A DNA stretch of 64,000 nucleotides from an uncultured Pantoea sp. (GCA_913778495.1 CAJYVD010000039.1:62001-126000), one strand, 5' to 3'. Positions 10,480 through 20,418 are shown, counted from the stretch's first letter. Translations and numbers: made by a program. The notes: generated by a model from the letters alone, not told the origin.

Positions 10480-11409
10480 TTATCCCAATTTACGTGCGCC
10501 AGCCGTGTCAAGACGGCAAATGTGGACGAAACCTTCATCATTCTGCAGATAGTGCTGGCTCAGCCAGTCTGCCATGCGCTGTGCCGTTGCCATTTCATTG
10601 CACACGGCGAAAAGCGTGGGGCCAGAGCCGGAAATACCGCAGGCCAGTGCGCCGATATCCACTGCCGCCTGCCGAGCCGCGGCAAAGCCAGGCAGCAGTT
10701 TTGTCCGATAGGGCTCGGCGATCACATCTTGCATCAGTTTAGCGGCCAGCTGCGGCTGGCGCGTGTGGCAGGCGTGAATGAAGCCCGCCAGTAAACGGCC
10801 ATGTTTGATCGCATCCTGTTTGCGGTACTGCGCGGGCAAAATCGCCCGCGCTTCCGCAGTGGACACCTTAATGCCCGGATAAGCCATCACCCACAGCCAC
10901 TCATCAAAGCAAGGCACATGCTGGCTGATGATGCCATTTTCTTCGATCATCAGCTGCACGCCCCCCAGAAAGCAGGGTGCCACGTTATCGTAATGCACGC
11001 TGCCGGAAATCCGCCCTTCCAGTTCGCCCATCAGCGCCAGCAGTTCGGTGTCGCTCAGCGGCTTGCCACAAAATTCGTTCATGGCCATTAAGCCCGCGAC
11101 GACCGAGCAGGCGCTGGAGCCGAGACCGGAACCAATCGGCATATTTTTTTCCAGCGTCATCGCCACCGGCACCGACTTACCGATCGCCTGGCAGAAACGC
11201 TCCCAGCACTGATAGACAATGTTTTCCTGCGGATCGCTCGGCAGCTTGCTCACAAAGCGGCCTTTGTTTTGTAAGCTAAAGCTCTCGGCTGCTTCCACCG
11301 ACACGCAATCGCCCAGCAGCGATCCGTCTACCGGTGAAACCGCCGCCCCCAGCACATCAAATCCAACGCTGACGTTGCCAATGGAGGCCGGCGCATAAAT
11401 TTTTACCAT
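10480..11409 (-). CDS. thrB: homoserine kinase
   Basis: A 309-residue GHMP kinase that phosphorylates homoserine with ATP. The ATP-binding motif [16 protein letters not shown] and the start [21 protein letters not shown] are canonical. Two adjacent ATGs follow the thrA stop: the one at 11412 overlaps it (TAATG), and the one at 11409 restores the family N terminus with a better GGGAG spacing. Translation is probably coupled to thrA. Confidence 0.97.
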   Translation of the reverse strand: MVKIYAPASIGNVSVGFDVLGAAVSPVDGSLLGDCVSVEAAESFSLQNKGRFVSKLPSDPQENIVYQCWERFCQAIGKSVPVAMTLEKNMPIGSGLGSSACSVVAGLMAMNEFCGKPLSDTELLALMGELEGRISGSVHYDNVAPCFLGGVQLMIEENGIISQHVPCFDEWLWVMAYPGIKVSTAEARAILPAQYRKQDAIKHGRLLAGFIHACHTRQPQLAAKLMQDVIAEPYRTKLLPGFAAARQAAVDIGALACGISGSGPTLFAVCNEMATAQRMADWLSQHYLQNDEGFVHICRLDTAGARKLG

Positions 11410-11411
11410 CA

Positions 11412-13874
11412 TTAAACTCCCAACTTCCATGACAGCGTGCGCAGCAGATCGGCAAATACGCCTGCCGCCGTCACATCATTTCCCGCACCATATCCACGCA
11501 ACACCAGCGGAATAGGCTGATAATAACGGCTATAAAACGCCAGCGCATTCTCGCCATTTTTCACTTTGTAGAGCGGATCGTTGCCGTCTACCGCAGCGAT
11601 TTTCACTTTGCAAACGCCGCCTTCTTCGATGGCCCCCACAAAGCGCAACACTTTGCCTTCGTCCCGTGCGCTGGCAACGCGCGTCGCCATGACATCGTCC
11701 AGCTCAGGCAAGCGCGCCATAAATTGCTCAACGTCATCAATCGCCGTCAGGCCTTCTGGCAGCAGCGGCTCGATCTCAATGTCGGCCATCTCCAGCTGAT
11801 AACCGGCTTCACGCGCCAGGATCAAGAGTTTGCGTGCCACATCGGTACCCGCCAGATCTTCACGCGGATCCGGTTCGGTAAAGCCCATGTCGCGCGCCAT
11901 GCGGGTGGCTTCTGATAGCGACACGCCTTCGTCAAGCTTGCCAAAAATAAAGGAGAGCGAGCCGGAAAGAATGCCGGAGAATTTAATCAGCTCATCGCCG
12001 GCGTTCAGCAAATTTTGCAGGTTTTCAATCACCGGCAAACCGGCGCCGACGTTGGTGTCATAGAGGAATTTACGGCGCGATTTTACCGCCGCCGCGCGCA
12101 TCTGCTGATAATAGTTCCACGACGAGGTGTTGGCCTTTTTATTGGGCGTCACCACGTGGAAGCCTTCCGCAAGAAAATCGGCATATTGGTCAGCCACCGC
12201 CTGGCTGGAGGTACAGTCTACAATCACCGGATTGAGCAGATGGTACTCTTTCACCAGGCGAATCAGCCGCCCCAGATTAAACGGCTCTTTTGCCTCGCCC
12301 AGCGCGGCTTTCCATTGATTAAGATCGATGCCGTGTACGTTAGTCAACAGCGCGCGCGAATTGGCGATACCGCATACGCGCAGATCGATATGCTTCTCTT
12401 TTAGCCACGCCTGCTGGCGATGAAGCTGATCCAGCAGTGCGCCGCCCACGCCGCCCACGCCCACCACAAAGACTTCGATCACCTGATCCGTCGCGAACAG
12501 CATCTGGTGCACCACGCGCACGCCGGTGGTGGCGTCATCGTTACTTACCACCACTGAAATGGAACGCTCAGACGAGCCTTGTGCAATGGCGACAATGTTG
12601 ATGTTGGCGCGGGCCAGCGCCGAGAAGAATTTGGCCGAAATACCGCGCAGGGTACGCATGCCATCGCCCACGACGGAGATCACCGCCAGCTGCTCCAGCA
12701 CGTCCAGCGGATCGAGCAGACCATCTTTCAGTTCCAGATAAAACTCTTCCTCAAGCACGCGACGGGCGCGCGCCTGATCGCTCTGCGGCACGCAGAAGCT
12801 GATGCTGTATTCGGACGAGGATTGCGTGATCAATACCACGGAAATCCCGCTGCGTGACATAGCGGCAAACACGCGCGCCGCCATCCCGACCATGCCTTTC
12901 ATGCCAGGGCCGGAAACGTTAAACATCGCCATGTTGTTGAGGTTGGTGATGCCTTTTACCGGATTTTCGTCAGGCTCGCCTTCGCCACCAATCAGCGTGC
13001 CGGGCGCCTGCGGGTTAGCGGTGTTCTTGATGAGGCAGGGAATTTGAAATTGGGCAATCGGAGAAATGGTGCGTGGATGCAGCACTTTGGCGCCGAAGTA
13101 GGAGAGCTCCATCGCTTCCTGGTAAGACATCGACTTCAGCAGTCGCGCGTCCGGTACTTGACGCGGATCGCAGGTGTAAACGCCGTCCACATCGGTCCAG
13201 ATTTCACAGCAGTCCGCGCGCAAACATGCCGCCAGCACGGCAGCGGAGTAGTCAGAACCGTTACGGCCCAGCACCACCAGTTCACCTTTTTCGTTGCCAG
13301 CGGTAAAGCCCGCCATGAGAATCATATGATCGCTGGGAATGTGGCTGGCCGCGATGCGGCGCGTGGACTCCGCAATATCCACGGTGGACTCCAGATAGTG
13401 ACCCACTGCCAGCAGTTTCTCAACCGGATCGATCACCGTGACCTTGTGGCCACGCGCCTGCAGCAGCGCATCCATGATCGCGATAGAGAGCTTTTCACCG
13501 CGGCAGATGATACCGGCGTTGACCGCGTCCGGACACTGTCCCAGCAGGCTGATACCGTGCAGCACTTGTTTAAGATGCGCAAATTCCAGCGCCACGCGGG
13601 TTTTCATCCCGTCAAAATCGAAACCGGGCTGCGCGTCTTTCAACCCTTGCAGCAGTTCGGCAAAAATACGCTCGGCATCGCTGATATTCGGCAACGCATC
13701 CTGACCGCTGATGGTTTTCTCGATCATCGCCACCAAATGGTTGGTGATTTTCGCTGGCGCAGAGAGCACGGTGGCAACCTGTCCCTGTTGCGCATTGCTT
13801 TCCAGAATATCCGCTACGCGGAGAAATCGCTCCGCATTGGCGACCGAGGTTCCACCGAATTTCAGCACTCGCAT
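11412..13874 (-). CDS. thrA: bifunctional aspartokinase I / homoserine dehydrogenase I
   Basis: An 820-residue fusion enzyme that catalyses the first and third steps from aspartate to threonine and is feedback-inhibited by threonine. The aspartokinase domain starts [17 protein letters not shown]. Central ACT repeats contain SISFCVP and [12 protein letters not shown]. The C-terminal homoserine dehydrogenase begins [17 protein letters not shown], a dinucleotide-binding loop, and contains [12 protein letters not shown]. An extra ATG directly upstream (13877) fits the AGGAGA ribosome site slightly better; family alignment favours 13874. Confidence 0.98.
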   Translation of the reverse strand: MRVLKFGGTSVANAERFLRVADILESNAQQGQVATVLSAPAKITNHLVAMIEKTISGQDALPNISDAERIFAELLQGLKDAQPGFDFDGMKTRVALEFAHLKQVLHGISLLGQCPDAVNAGIICRGEKLSIAIMDALLQARGHKVTVIDPVEKLLAVGHYLESTVDIAESTRRIAASHIPSDHMILMAGFTAGNEKGELVVLGRNGSDYSAAVLAACLRADCCEIWTDVDGVYTCDPRQVPDARLLKSMSYQEAMELSYFGAKVLHPRTISPIAQFQIPCLIKNTANPQAPGTLIGGEGEPDENPVKGITNLNNMAMFNVSGPGMKGMVGMAARVFAAMSRSGISVVLITQSSSEYSISFCVPQSDQARARRVLEEEFYLELKDGLLDPLDVLEQLAVISVVGDGMRTLRGISAKFFSALARANINIVAIAQGSSERSISVVVSNDDATTGVRVVHQMLFATDQVIEVFVVGVGGVGGALLDQLHRQQAWLKEKHIDLRVCGIANSRALLTNVHGIDLNQWKAALGEAKEPFNLGRLIRLVKEYHLLNPVIVDCTSSQAVADQYADFLAEGFHVVTPNKKANTSSWNYYQQMRAAAVKSRRKFLYDTNVGAGLPVIENLQNLLNAGDELIKFSGILSGSLSFIFGKLDEGVSLSEATRMARDMGFTEPDPREDLAGTDVARKLLILAREAGYQLEMADIEIEPLLPEGLTAIDDVEQFMARLPELDDVMATRVASARDEGKVLRFVGAIEEGGVCKVKIAAVDGNDPLYKVKNGENALAFYSRYYQPIPLVLRGYGAGNDVTAAGVFADLLRTLSWKLGV

Positions 13875-13901
13875 CATTAAAGCTCTCCTGAATTTTTGCC
13901 G

Positions 13902-13932
13902 AAAAAAAAGCCCGCACTGTCAAGGTGCGGGC
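13902..13932 (-). terminator. attenuator terminator of the threonine operon
   Basis: GCCCGCAC pairs with GTGCGGGC, followed by eight T on the minus strand, between thrL and thrA. The end of the thrL coding sequence contains CGGTGCGGGC, which can pair with the first arm and form the competing antiterminator. Confidence 0.93.
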
Positions 13933-13958
13933 TTTTTTCTTTGTTTTTCCTGTATGCG

Positions 13959-14030
13959 TCAGCCCGCACCGTTACCTGGGGTAATGGTGGTGGTAATAAT
14001 AATTGTGGTGTTCAGGCTGTGATTACGCAT
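13959..14030 (-). CDS. thrL: thr operon leader peptide ThrL
   Basis: A 23-residue leader peptide starting MRNHSLNTT and ending TPGNGAG. It contains six Thr and four Ile codons packed in the middle. Ribosome stalling there when charged tRNA-Thr or tRNA-Ile is scarce would favour the antiterminator and let transcription reach thrABC. It lies directly upstream of the 13902-13932 terminator. The peptide is close to the E. coli ThrL in composition and ends with the same GNGAG. Confidence 0.93.
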   Translation of the reverse strand: MRNHSLNTTIIITTTITPGNGAG

Positions 14031-14074
14031 TGAGATTTTTTCTGTCTGTCTTTGTCTTGTCCGTCTGCTTTCCA

Positions 14075-14103
14075 GAAGTAAAGCAAAGCGCACGTTAAGT
14101 CAA
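14075..14103 (-). promoter_or_regulatory. thrLABC promoter
   Basis: On the minus strand TTGACT (14103-14098) is a good -35 element about 70 bases before thrL. The -10 is weak: TTTACT at 15-base or TACTTC at 17-base spacing. The -35 matches the E. coli thr promoter. Confidence 0.6.
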
Positions 14104-14211
14104 CGAATTTGTCCTGGACGGCAACCCAGGGCAGCTGCGTGGTGCTGCGCTCCACCTTTGAAAATCGTATCGGGATCGTTTAGCACCACGCCATAATGGA
14201 CGATCAGTCAC

Positions 14212-14233
14212 TAAAAATTCGGCTATTTGCCGA
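14212..14233 (-). terminator. probable terminator of yjtD
   Basis: TCGGC and GCCGA form a short stem with a five-base loop, followed by five T on the minus strand, directly after the yjtD stop codon. The stem is only five pairs. Confidence 0.45.
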
Positions 14234-14923
14234 TTATTTATCTATAAGTTTTTTTTCTATGTCGTGCAGCAATCGGTGCAACATCGCGCTGTCGCGCTGC
14301 TCTAACAGACCAATACGCTGGTTAATCCAGTCTGCCATTTTGGCGTCGTCGCTCACTTCGAGCTTGATTAACAGCTGTTGAAAGCGCTCGCGTAGCGCCT
14401 GAAGCTGATGCACGTTTGCCGTGTCCTGCTCCTCAGCCACCACCTGATTCAACGCCGAGAGCTGGTAGCAATACACCATCACCGCCTGGCCAAGATTCAG
14501 CGAAGGATAGTCGTTCGCCATTGGGATACCGGTGAGCAGATCCACCTGCTCTAACTCCTCGTTGGTTAGCCCGCTGTCTTCGCGACCAAACACCAGCGCA
14601 ATGCGCCCAAGCCACTGACGTTTTTCCAACAGGATAGTTTCCACCTGCTCCGGCGTCGCGTAGTAGCGAAACTTCGCACGACTGCGCGCGGTGGTGGCGA
14701 CGGAAAAATCGACGTCAGCCAGCGCCTGCTGCAGCGTGTCATAAGTTTTCACGCCGTCCAAAATCTCACCGGCACCGTGCGCCACGCGCCGGGCAGCAGG
14801 ATCTTGCCAGGCATCGCTGGCAACGATGCGCAGTTCGCTAAATCCCATGGTTTTCATGGCGCGCGCAGCGGCGCCAATATTTTCAGGTCGCGCAGGTGAA
14901 ACAAGAATCAAAGGAAAATGCAT
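14234..14923 (-). CDS. yjtD: TrmH-type RNA methyltransferase YjtD (LasT)
   Basis: A 229-residue SPOUT-class methyltransferase. The S-adenosylmethionine knot motifs are visible: ILVSPARPENIGAAARAMKTMG near the start, LVFGREDSGLTNEEL in the middle and PSLNLGQAVMVYCY. It resembles TrmJ, which methylates position 32 of tRNAs, but length and position (between thrL and arcA) identify it as the E. coli YjtD/LasT equivalent, whose RNA target is not established. Confidence 0.9.
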   Translation of the reverse strand: MHFPLILVSPARPENIGAAARAMKTMGFSELRIVASDAWQDPAARRVAHGAGEILDGVKTYDTLQQALADVDFSVATTARSRAKFRYYATPEQVETILLEKRQWLGRIALVFGREDSGLTNEELEQVDLLTGIPMANDYPSLNLGQAVMVYCYQLSALNQVVAEEQDTANVHQLQALRERFQQLLIKLEVSDDAKMADWINQRIGLLEQRDSAMLHRLLHDIEKKLIDK

Positions 14924-15526
14924 GTTTATTCCATCGAACGATTAACAACGGGCGTATGTTGACATGGGCCATTCAAAATACCAACCATCATGGTCTCACG
15001 GCGGCAAGGTTTATCATGTTAAAGGTGTTAAATAACCCTCATCATCCGCAATGTTTTATATAAAGGAAATTTTGGCGCATATTTAATATAAATTCATTAA
15101 ATTTCAATTAAGTAAAAATATCATTCCATGACGGTACATGACGCGCTAACGCGTGACATACGCGTAGCAAAAACCCGCTTTTTGTGAGCTAAGCTGGCAA
15201 TACTGGAGAAGTTTTTAATAAAAGTGTTAACGTGCTACAATTGCATTTGATATAAGTCAACGAAGCGTTATTTTTGTGCTTCTCGCTTGTTGTTGGTGCT
15301 GTTAGGTTGCTGTTAATGCGGTTAGGATAAATGCCAGTCCGATACCCACAGGGCATACAAATATTCATCCTGCCTGGCTGAGCGAACACTGACGTTGACG
15401 TAGATGGATAGTGTATTCCTAAAAATATTTCGTGCATCGGTGCGCGGTCATCGCATGACGGCGAAACATTCCGCAACCGGCGCACGCCCTGTTTTCGATT
15501 TGTTGGCAAATTTTAGGTAGCGAAAC
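14924..15526. other. long intergenic region, arcA leader
   Basis: About 600 bases without a convincing gene between yjtD and arcA. The part at 15040-15140 is AT-rich. It holds an FNR-like site (15247-15260) and the near repeats GTTAGGTTG and GTTAGGATA at 15301-15330. E. coli encodes the tiny yjjY in this position on the yjtD strand; a 106-codon minus frame at 15189-15509 does not resemble it and has no clear ribosome site, so I do not call it. Confidence 0.7.
15247..15260. promoter_or_regulatory. FNR-like binding site upstream of arcA
   Basis: TTGATATAAGTCAA matches the FNR consensus TTGAT-N4-ATCAA at nine of ten positions. It lies 267 bases before arcA. FNR activation of arcA under anaerobiosis is established in E. 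coli. Confidence 0.65.
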
Positions 15527-16243
15527 ATGCAGACCCCGCACATTCTTATCGTTGAAGACGAACTGGTCACGCGTAATACCCTCAAAAGTATTTTTGAAGC
15601 AGAGGGTTATGTGGTCTACGAGGCCACCGACGGTGCCGAAATGCATCAGGTATTGACGGAAAATGACGTCAACCTGGTGATCATGGATATCAACCTGCCA
15701 GGGAAAAATGGTTTGTTGCTGGCGCGTGAACTGCGCGAACAGGCGAACGTGGCGCTGATGTTTCTGACCGGACGCGATAACGAAGTGGATAAGATCCTCG
15801 GTCTGGAAATTGGTGCCGATGATTACATCACCAAACCGTTCAATCCTCGCGAACTGACGATCCGGGCGCGCAATCTGCTGTCTCGCACCATGAATCTGGC
15901 GATGCCGACCGAAGAACGCCGTCAGGTTGAGCGCTACCGCTTCAACGGTTGGGAGTTGGACATCAACAGCCGCTCACTGATCAGTCCGCAAGGGGAGCAG
16001 TACAAGCTGCCGCGCAGTGAGTTTCGCGCCATGCTGCACTTTTGTGAAAATCCCGGCAAAATTCAGACCCGCGCCGATCTGCTGAAGAAAATGACCGGCC
16101 GCGAACTGAAACCTCACGATCGCACCGTAGACGTGACCATTCGTCGCATTCGCAAACATTTCGAGTCCACCCCAGACACGCCAGAAATTATTGCGACCAT
16201 TCACGGTGAGGGCTACCGTTTCTGCGGCGATCTCGCCGACTAA
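15527..16243 (+). CDS. arcA: response regulator ArcA
   Basis: A 238-residue OmpR-type regulator identical in length to E. coli ArcA. The receiver domain covers residues 1-120 with acidic pocket residues ED near 10-11, phosphoacceptor D54 in [12 protein letters not shown] and the switch lysine in YITKPFN. The winged-helix domain ends with [14 protein letters not shown] and [14 protein letters not shown]. Phosphorylated by ArcB when quinones are reduced, it represses aerobic respiratory genes. Followed by its own terminator. Confidence 0.98.
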   Translation: MQTPHILIVEDELVTRNTLKSIFEAEGYVVYEATDGAEMHQVLTENDVNLVIMDINLPGKNGLLLARELREQANVALMFLTGRDNEVDKILGLEIGADDYITKPFNPRELTIRARNLLSRTMNLAMPTEERRQVERYRFNGWELDINSRSLISPQGEQYKLPRSEFRAMLHFCENPGKIQTRADLLKKMTGRELKPHDRTVDVTIRRIRKHFESTPDTPEIIATIHGEGYRFCGDLAD

Positions 16244-16263
16244 GCCGCTGTCGCACGAAAAAG

Positions 16264-16294
16264 AAAAGGAGAGCCCATCGTGCTCTCCTTTTTG
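16264..16294 (+). terminator. rho-independent terminator of arcA
   Basis: GGAGAGC pairs with GCTCTCC across a seven-base loop, followed by five T. It begins 20 bases after the arcA stop codon. Confidence 0.93.
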
Positions 16295-16319
16295 CATTTT
16301 AGTCGAACGCCTTTACTCG

Positions 16320-16346
16320 AAAAAAACCGGGACGCTGTCCCGGTTT
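16320..16346 (-). terminator. rho-independent terminator of the Ig-repeat gene
   Basis: AACCGGGAC pairs with GTCCCGGTT around a three-base loop, followed by T on the minus strand. It is 17 bases beyond the 16363 stop codon. Confidence 0.92.
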
Positions 16347-16362
16347 GGTTCTTACACCGCGA

Positions 16363-18681
16363 TCAGTAACTGTTCACCGCATGTGGATTAAGCGCTTCCT
16401 CTTCAAGCATTGGAGAAACGACGGGGGTGCCTGCCGGTCCTGCTAAGCTCTCAGGCTGCTGACGCAATTCGCCGTCGCTGATTTGCAGCGGAAGAAGCGC
16501 ATCATCGTCCAGCGCCACCGCTTCCATCAGCAGCAGTTCCTCGGGTTGCTGCAGAACGTTCATGAGCGAGAGTGAATCATCAATCGTGACGTCAAACTCC
16601 ACACGCTGGCTGCCATCGGCATATGCAATACTCAGGGTGTGATTGCCGCCTTCAGACACCATGAGTATGCTTTTATCCAACTGCCAGAAGCCGAAGCTAT
16701 CAACCGTGACGGCAGCGGCCAAGGTTGCGCCATCAAAGATGTTGACCACGCTACCTGGGTCGCCTTTACCAAGCAGATAAAAATAACCCGGTGACGTCGT
16801 CGCCCCTTCTTCGATAAGCGTAACGGGGTCGATGATGTCTCCGTGATAAACCTTGTCCAGCACCAGCGCTAGCGGCTCTCCCACAATCTTCAGCGTAAAG
16901 AGCTCACTGTGCTTATTTTCAGCTTCCATTACGAAGGCGATCTCACCGCGCGGTAACGGAAAATTCGCTTTAGCGCGCCACTCACCTTTTTCATCAGCCC
17001 AGGCATAGGCAACCAGCCCCCGCTCACTGTGTACCTGTACGAAGCTATAGGCAGGGGCGCGACCGGTAAACTCGGGATAACGATCGTCTGTTGTGCCCCC
17101 GTTAATAACCAGTCCCGTTTCTGCGCCAACGCTGTCATAGGCACCCGTGATGAGCCACTCATCCTTTACGGACGAAGTGACCGTGACGGTATACGGTTCA
17201 CTTTCAACTGAATCGATTTTAAGTGTGAAACGGTGCTCGCCGAGCGTCAACGATGAAGGAACGGTAAACTGCCACTCTCCACTGCTGTTAGCTTGTACGT
17301 AGCCGATCGCCTTCCCGTTATCCATGATATTGATCCAGCTACCGGCAGGCGCTGTACCGGACAAGAGTGGCTTACGATCGTCAGTGCTCTTACCATTGCC
17401 GATGATGCCTTGCTCGCTGCCCACGTCGTCGTACAGCGCAGTAATGACCGGTTTGGCGATCTGCGGCTCGGTCACGGTGATGGGGAACGGCTCGCTCTGC
17501 GTGGCGTGCGGGTATGCGTAGCCTACGGTCAGGCTGTGCGCACCCGCTGCCAGCGGCACGGTCGGCATGAACTGCCATTCGCCCCGGGCATCGGTCATTG
17601 TAAGACCGATCAAGCGTTCATTATCGTAGATCCCCACGAGGCGGTTCGGCTCGGCGGTGCCCAGCAGCTGCGGCTGCCGGTCGTCGGTTTCAGCGCCCAT
17701 TGTCAGTGCACCGGTTTCAGCGCCAACGTCGTCAAACACCTGTTCAATCACCGGCACGGCAGGCGCAGGTGGAGCATCGGTGATCAACGTGAAGGTGGTG
17801 CTGCCTTCTGCGGTTTTGGCCGCTATAGTATGCGTCCCGCCAGCAAGAGGTTGCCGCAAATCAAAGCGCCATTCACCGTGGAAGTTAGACATCGCGGAGC
17901 CCAACAGTTGTGCACCGTCCCAAATTTCCACGGAGGTGAAAGGCAAGGTCTTGCCGAAAAATGTTGGACAGCGCGTTAGGTTTGCCTCGCCTTCTGCCAC
18001 CGGCTGACCTTTTTCATCTTTTACAGCCGTGATTTCAAGGTAGTCCGCTGGCGGTGGTGGAGTAAGCGTATAGAGCTTGTCCACGCTCTGCCCACTGGCA
18101 GACTTGGCGCGCAGCGTATGCGCTCCTACGCTTAGCGGCTCATTGATAGCAATGTGATACTCGCCTGCACCGTTGGCATAGCCCGATCCCACCAGCTTAT
18201 CGCCGTCGTAAATCTCAACCAGCTCGCCAGGCTTCGTGCGGCCGCGCACGGCGATCTCTGAGATGATGCTGCTTTCACCCAGCATCAGGCTCGGGTTGGC
18301 TTGCGGGTAGAAAAAATCGATCAGCAGATTATATTTTGCCTGTGGATCAACGGTGAAGCTGGTCGTATCGCTGGTTGCGCCCGGGATCTTCGCCGACAAC
18401 TGATGATCCCCTGGCGCCAGAAACTCCCCAAACGGGAAATTAAAAACCCAATACCCACTGCTGTTGGCCTGGACGCTGCCGATTAGCCTGTCACCGTCGT
18501 ACAGCATCACCCGTTGATTAGGTATGCTTGTACCCGTTACGGTTGGCCGCGACTCATCGGTGCGCATGCCCTCTTCGATACCACTGGTTTGGGGCCCGGT
18601 GCGATCGTGAATAAAGGCGATCGTGACGAAAGGATCCGCAGGCGCTGCCGCCTGCGGAAGATTTGTATCCGTTTTTTTCAT
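16363..18681 (-). CDS. Ig-like tandem-repeat protein
   Basis: A 772-residue protein built of about seven to eight bacterial Ig-like modules of 85-100 residues. A repeated pattern reads DDVGAETG, then TDDRxPxLxGTA, then VxIYDNxxLIG, then ADxxGEWxF, then PLAxGxHxLT. No signal peptide, membrane segment, LPXTG or beta-barrel is visible; the N terminus is MKKTDTNLPQAAAPADPF and the C terminus is an acidic, leucine-rich tail. Such repeats usually form adhesin stalks, so export by an unrecognised route or a partner gene elsewhere is possible. The start at 18681 is preferred to 18717. It replaces creBCD of E. coli between creA and arcA and has its own terminator. Confidence 0.8.
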   Translation of the reverse strand: MKKTDTNLPQAAAPADPFVTIAFIHDRTGPQTSGIEEGMRTDESRPTVTGTSIPNQRVMLYDGDRLIGSVQANSSGYWVFNFPFGEFLAPGDHQLSAKIPGATSDTTSFTVDPQAKYNLLIDFFYPQANPSLMLGESSIISEIAVRGRTKPGELVEIYDGDKLVGSGYANGAGEYHIAINEPLSVGAHTLRAKSASGQSVDKLYTLTPPPPADYLEITAVKDEKGQPVAEGEANLTRCPTFFGKTLPFTSVEIWDGAQLLGSAMSNFHGEWRFDLRQPLAGGTHTIAAKTAEGSTTFTLITDAPPAPAVPVIEQVFDDVGAETGALTMGAETDDRQPQLLGTAEPNRLVGIYDNERLIGLTMTDARGEWQFMPTVPLAAGAHSLTVGYAYPHATQSEPFPITVTEPQIAKPVITALYDDVGSEQGIIGNGKSTDDRKPLLSGTAPAGSWINIMDNGKAIGYVQANSSGEWQFTVPSSLTLGEHRFTLKIDSVESEPYTVTVTSSVKDEWLITGAYDSVGAETGLVINGGTTDDRYPEFTGRAPAYSFVQVHSERGLVAYAWADEKGEWRAKANFPLPRGEIAFVMEAENKHSELFTLKIVGEPLALVLDKVYHGDIIDPVTLIEEGATTSPGYFYLLGKGDPGSVVNIFDGATLAAAVTVDSFGFWQLDKSILMVSEGGNHTLSIAYADGSQRVEFDVTIDDSLSLMNVLQQPEELLLMEAVALDDDALLPLQISDGELRQQPESLAGPAGTPVVSPMLEEEALNPHAVNSY

Positions 18682-18815
18682 GATATTTATCCAGTTACGT
18701 TGAACATCCATGTGCATCGTGATGGATTAACATCAAGAATATTATGAGGTTTTTCTTGTAATTAGATTAAAGCCTTAAAGCATCTCGTTATTTTTTGTAC
18801 CGCGGCGCGCTGGCG

Positions 18816-18914
18816 CTACGGCGTGGCGGGTGCACTGTTCCACGGCATGATCGGCACCGCGCTTAGCGCATTCTTAGGCGAGCCGTTGACCACTTTGTCG
18901 GAGTAGCTCAGTTA
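18816..18914 (-). pseudogene. creA: orphaned in-frame C terminus of creA
   Basis: After the premature TAA at 18914-18912 the same reading frame continues for 31 codons to TAG at 18818-18816. The text [19 protein letters not shown] then PIMPW reproduces the conserved end of CreA (E. coli AYSDKVVEGSPKNAISAV then PIMPW). The frame is intact, so one base change of a tyrosine codon to TAA explains the break. Confidence 0.9.
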
Positions 18915-19307
18915 AACCAGCGCGTGACGTTTCTGGTCGAAAAAGCGCACCACCTGCAATTTTTTAAACACCAGCGACGTGCGTTTACGGAACACCACCT
19001 CGCCCTGCGCCTTGCCTTGTGCAATTTTGTCGCTAAGCTCTACGGGCCCCACCTGCTGACAGGAGATAGCGGCGTCGGAGGTATCTTCCGCCAGCCCCAA
19101 TCCGCCTTTAATGCCACCGGTTTTCGCCCGGCTGATATAGCAGGTAACGTTTTTGACGTCGGGATCGTCGAACGCTTCCACCACGATCTTGTGGTCAGGA
19201 CCGAATATTTTGAATACCGTATCCACGGAGCCGATCTCTTCAGCCTGCGCGCTGGCGCAGAAGGTGAAAGTTGCGAGCGTGATTATAAGAAAGCGAGCTA
19301 TTGTCAT
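18912..19307 (-). CDS. creA: CreA periplasmic protein, prematurely terminated
   Basis: The open frame gives 131 residues: a signal peptide ([17 protein letters not shown]), then [20 protein letters not shown] and [13 protein letters not shown]. These match E. coli CreA (157 residues) closely, including the two cysteines in NVTCYISR and AISCQQVG. Translation stops at TAA where E. coli has tyrosine, removing the conserved last 31 codons (see 18816-18914). CreA's function is unknown; the creBCD genes that follow it in E. coli are absent here. Divergent from rob. Confidence 0.88.
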   Translation of the reverse strand: MTIARFLIITLATFTFCASAQAEEIGSVDTVFKIFGPDHKIVVEAFDDPDVKNVTCYISRAKTGGIKGGLGLAEDTSDAAISCQQVGPVELSDKIAQGKAQGEVVFRKRTSLVFKKLQVVRFFDQKRHALV

Positions 19308-19498
19308 CGAGTTACCATTGCCAATTGAATAGATGAGAATGTAATGTACTGTCTATCAAATCAGGCACACAACCTGACGTGAAAGACCCTACCTTGATTA
19401 GCACAGCCGATGCCGTACCGCTCCCACGTTTTTGTGCATTAAGTGCTATTATTCGACGACGCCGTTGTTGCGCCACCAGAGAGTTATGAGGATGTTTT

Positions 19499-20371
19499 AT
19501 GGACCAAGCCGGTATCATTCGCGATTTGCTTGTCTGGCTGGAGAGCCATCTGGATCAGCCGCTTTCATTAGATAACGTTGCGCTGAAAGCAGGCTATTCC
19601 AAATGGCATTTGCAGCGTATGTTCAAAGAAGTGACAAGCCATGCGATCGGCGCCTACATTCGCGCCCGTCGGCTATCAAAAGCGGCCGTTGCGCTGCGTC
19701 TGACCAGCCGCCCGATTCTCGATATTGCCCTGCAATACCGGTTTGACTCACAACAGACTTTCACCCGCGCCTTTAAAAAACAGTTTAATCAGACGCCCGC
19801 ATGGTATCGCCGTTCGTCGGAATGGAACTCCTACGGCATCCGTCCGCCGATTCGCCTTGACGATCAGCCGCTGCCGCAGGCTGAGTTTGTGACGCTGCCG
19901 GAAACGGTGCTGGTGGGGCAAACGCAGAGTTATACCTGTACGCTGGAACAAATCTCTCGCTACCGCGACGAAATGCGCCTGCACTTCTGGAAGCAGTTCC
20001 TGCTGGAGACCGATACCGTACCGCCGGTGCTGTACGGCCTGCATCAGGTGCGCGCCAGCCAGGAAAAAGATGATGAGCAGGAGATTCTCTATACCACCGC
20101 GGTGCCTGCCGATCAGCTGGCGAAAAGCATGCAGTCAAATCAAAGCGTGATTTTAGAAGCGGGCGAGTACGTGCAATTCACGTACAACGGACCGCGCAGC
20201 GCGTTGCAGGACTTTATTCTGCTGCTCTACGGTACCTGCATGCCCATGCTGGGCCTGGTGCGACGCCAGGGCCAGGATATCGAGCGTTTTTACACGCACG
20301 GCGGCAAGAAGCGCAGCGAACCGCCGATGGAAATCCGCTGTGAATACCTGATTCCGATTCGTCCGGTGTAA
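19499..20371 (+). CDS. rob: right-origin-binding protein Rob (AraC/XylS family)
   Basis: A 290-residue AraC-type activator of the MarA/SoxS/Rob regulon. The N-terminal double helix-turn-helix spans residues 1-105 (YSKWHLQRMFKEVTSHAIGAYIRARRLS and the second motif QTFTRAFKKQFNQTPAWYRR, in part). A C-terminal GyrI-like ligand domain follows, with YGTCMPMLGLVRRQGQDIER. Start MDQAGIIRDLL is preceded by AGGA. Followed by a bidirectional terminator shared with gpmB. Confidence 0.97.
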   Translation: MDQAGIIRDLLVWLESHLDQPLSLDNVALKAGYSKWHLQRMFKEVTSHAIGAYIRARRLSKAAVALRLTSRPILDIALQYRFDSQQTFTRAFKKQFNQTPAWYRRSSEWNSYGIRPPIRLDDQPLPQAEFVTLPETVLVGQTQSYTCTLEQISRYRDEMRLHFWKQFLLETDTVPPVLYGLHQVRASQEKDDEQEILYTTAVPADQLAKSMQSNQSVILEAGEYVQFTYNGPRSALQDFILLLYGTCMPMLGLVRRQGQDIERFYTHGGKKRSEPPMEIRCEYLIPIRPV

Positions 20372-20382
20372 TACGCAACAAG

Positions 20383-20413
20383 AAAAATGCCGTCAGCAAG
20401 ACGGCATTTTTTT
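20383..20413. terminator. bidirectional terminator between rob and gpmB
   Basis: AAATGCCGTC pairs with GACGGCATTT around AGCAA, flanked by A-run and T-run on opposite sides, so it can end both convergent genes. Confidence 0.94.
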
Positions 20414-20418
20414 GCGAT

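Noticed and set aside
13044-13880. 278-codon plus-strand frame
   Set aside because: Antisense to thrA, whose reading frame is complete and canonical.
15189-15509. 106-codon minus-strand frame upstream of arcA
   Set aside because: No ribosome site, no similarity to yjjY, and unusual composition. It probably overlaps the arcA promoter region.
18781-18906. Plus-strand frame ending [19 protein letters not shown] and a stop, which looked like the remnant of a membrane protein gene
   Set aside because: It is the exact antisense of the conserved creA C terminus, which continues in frame on the minus strand after a premature TAA.
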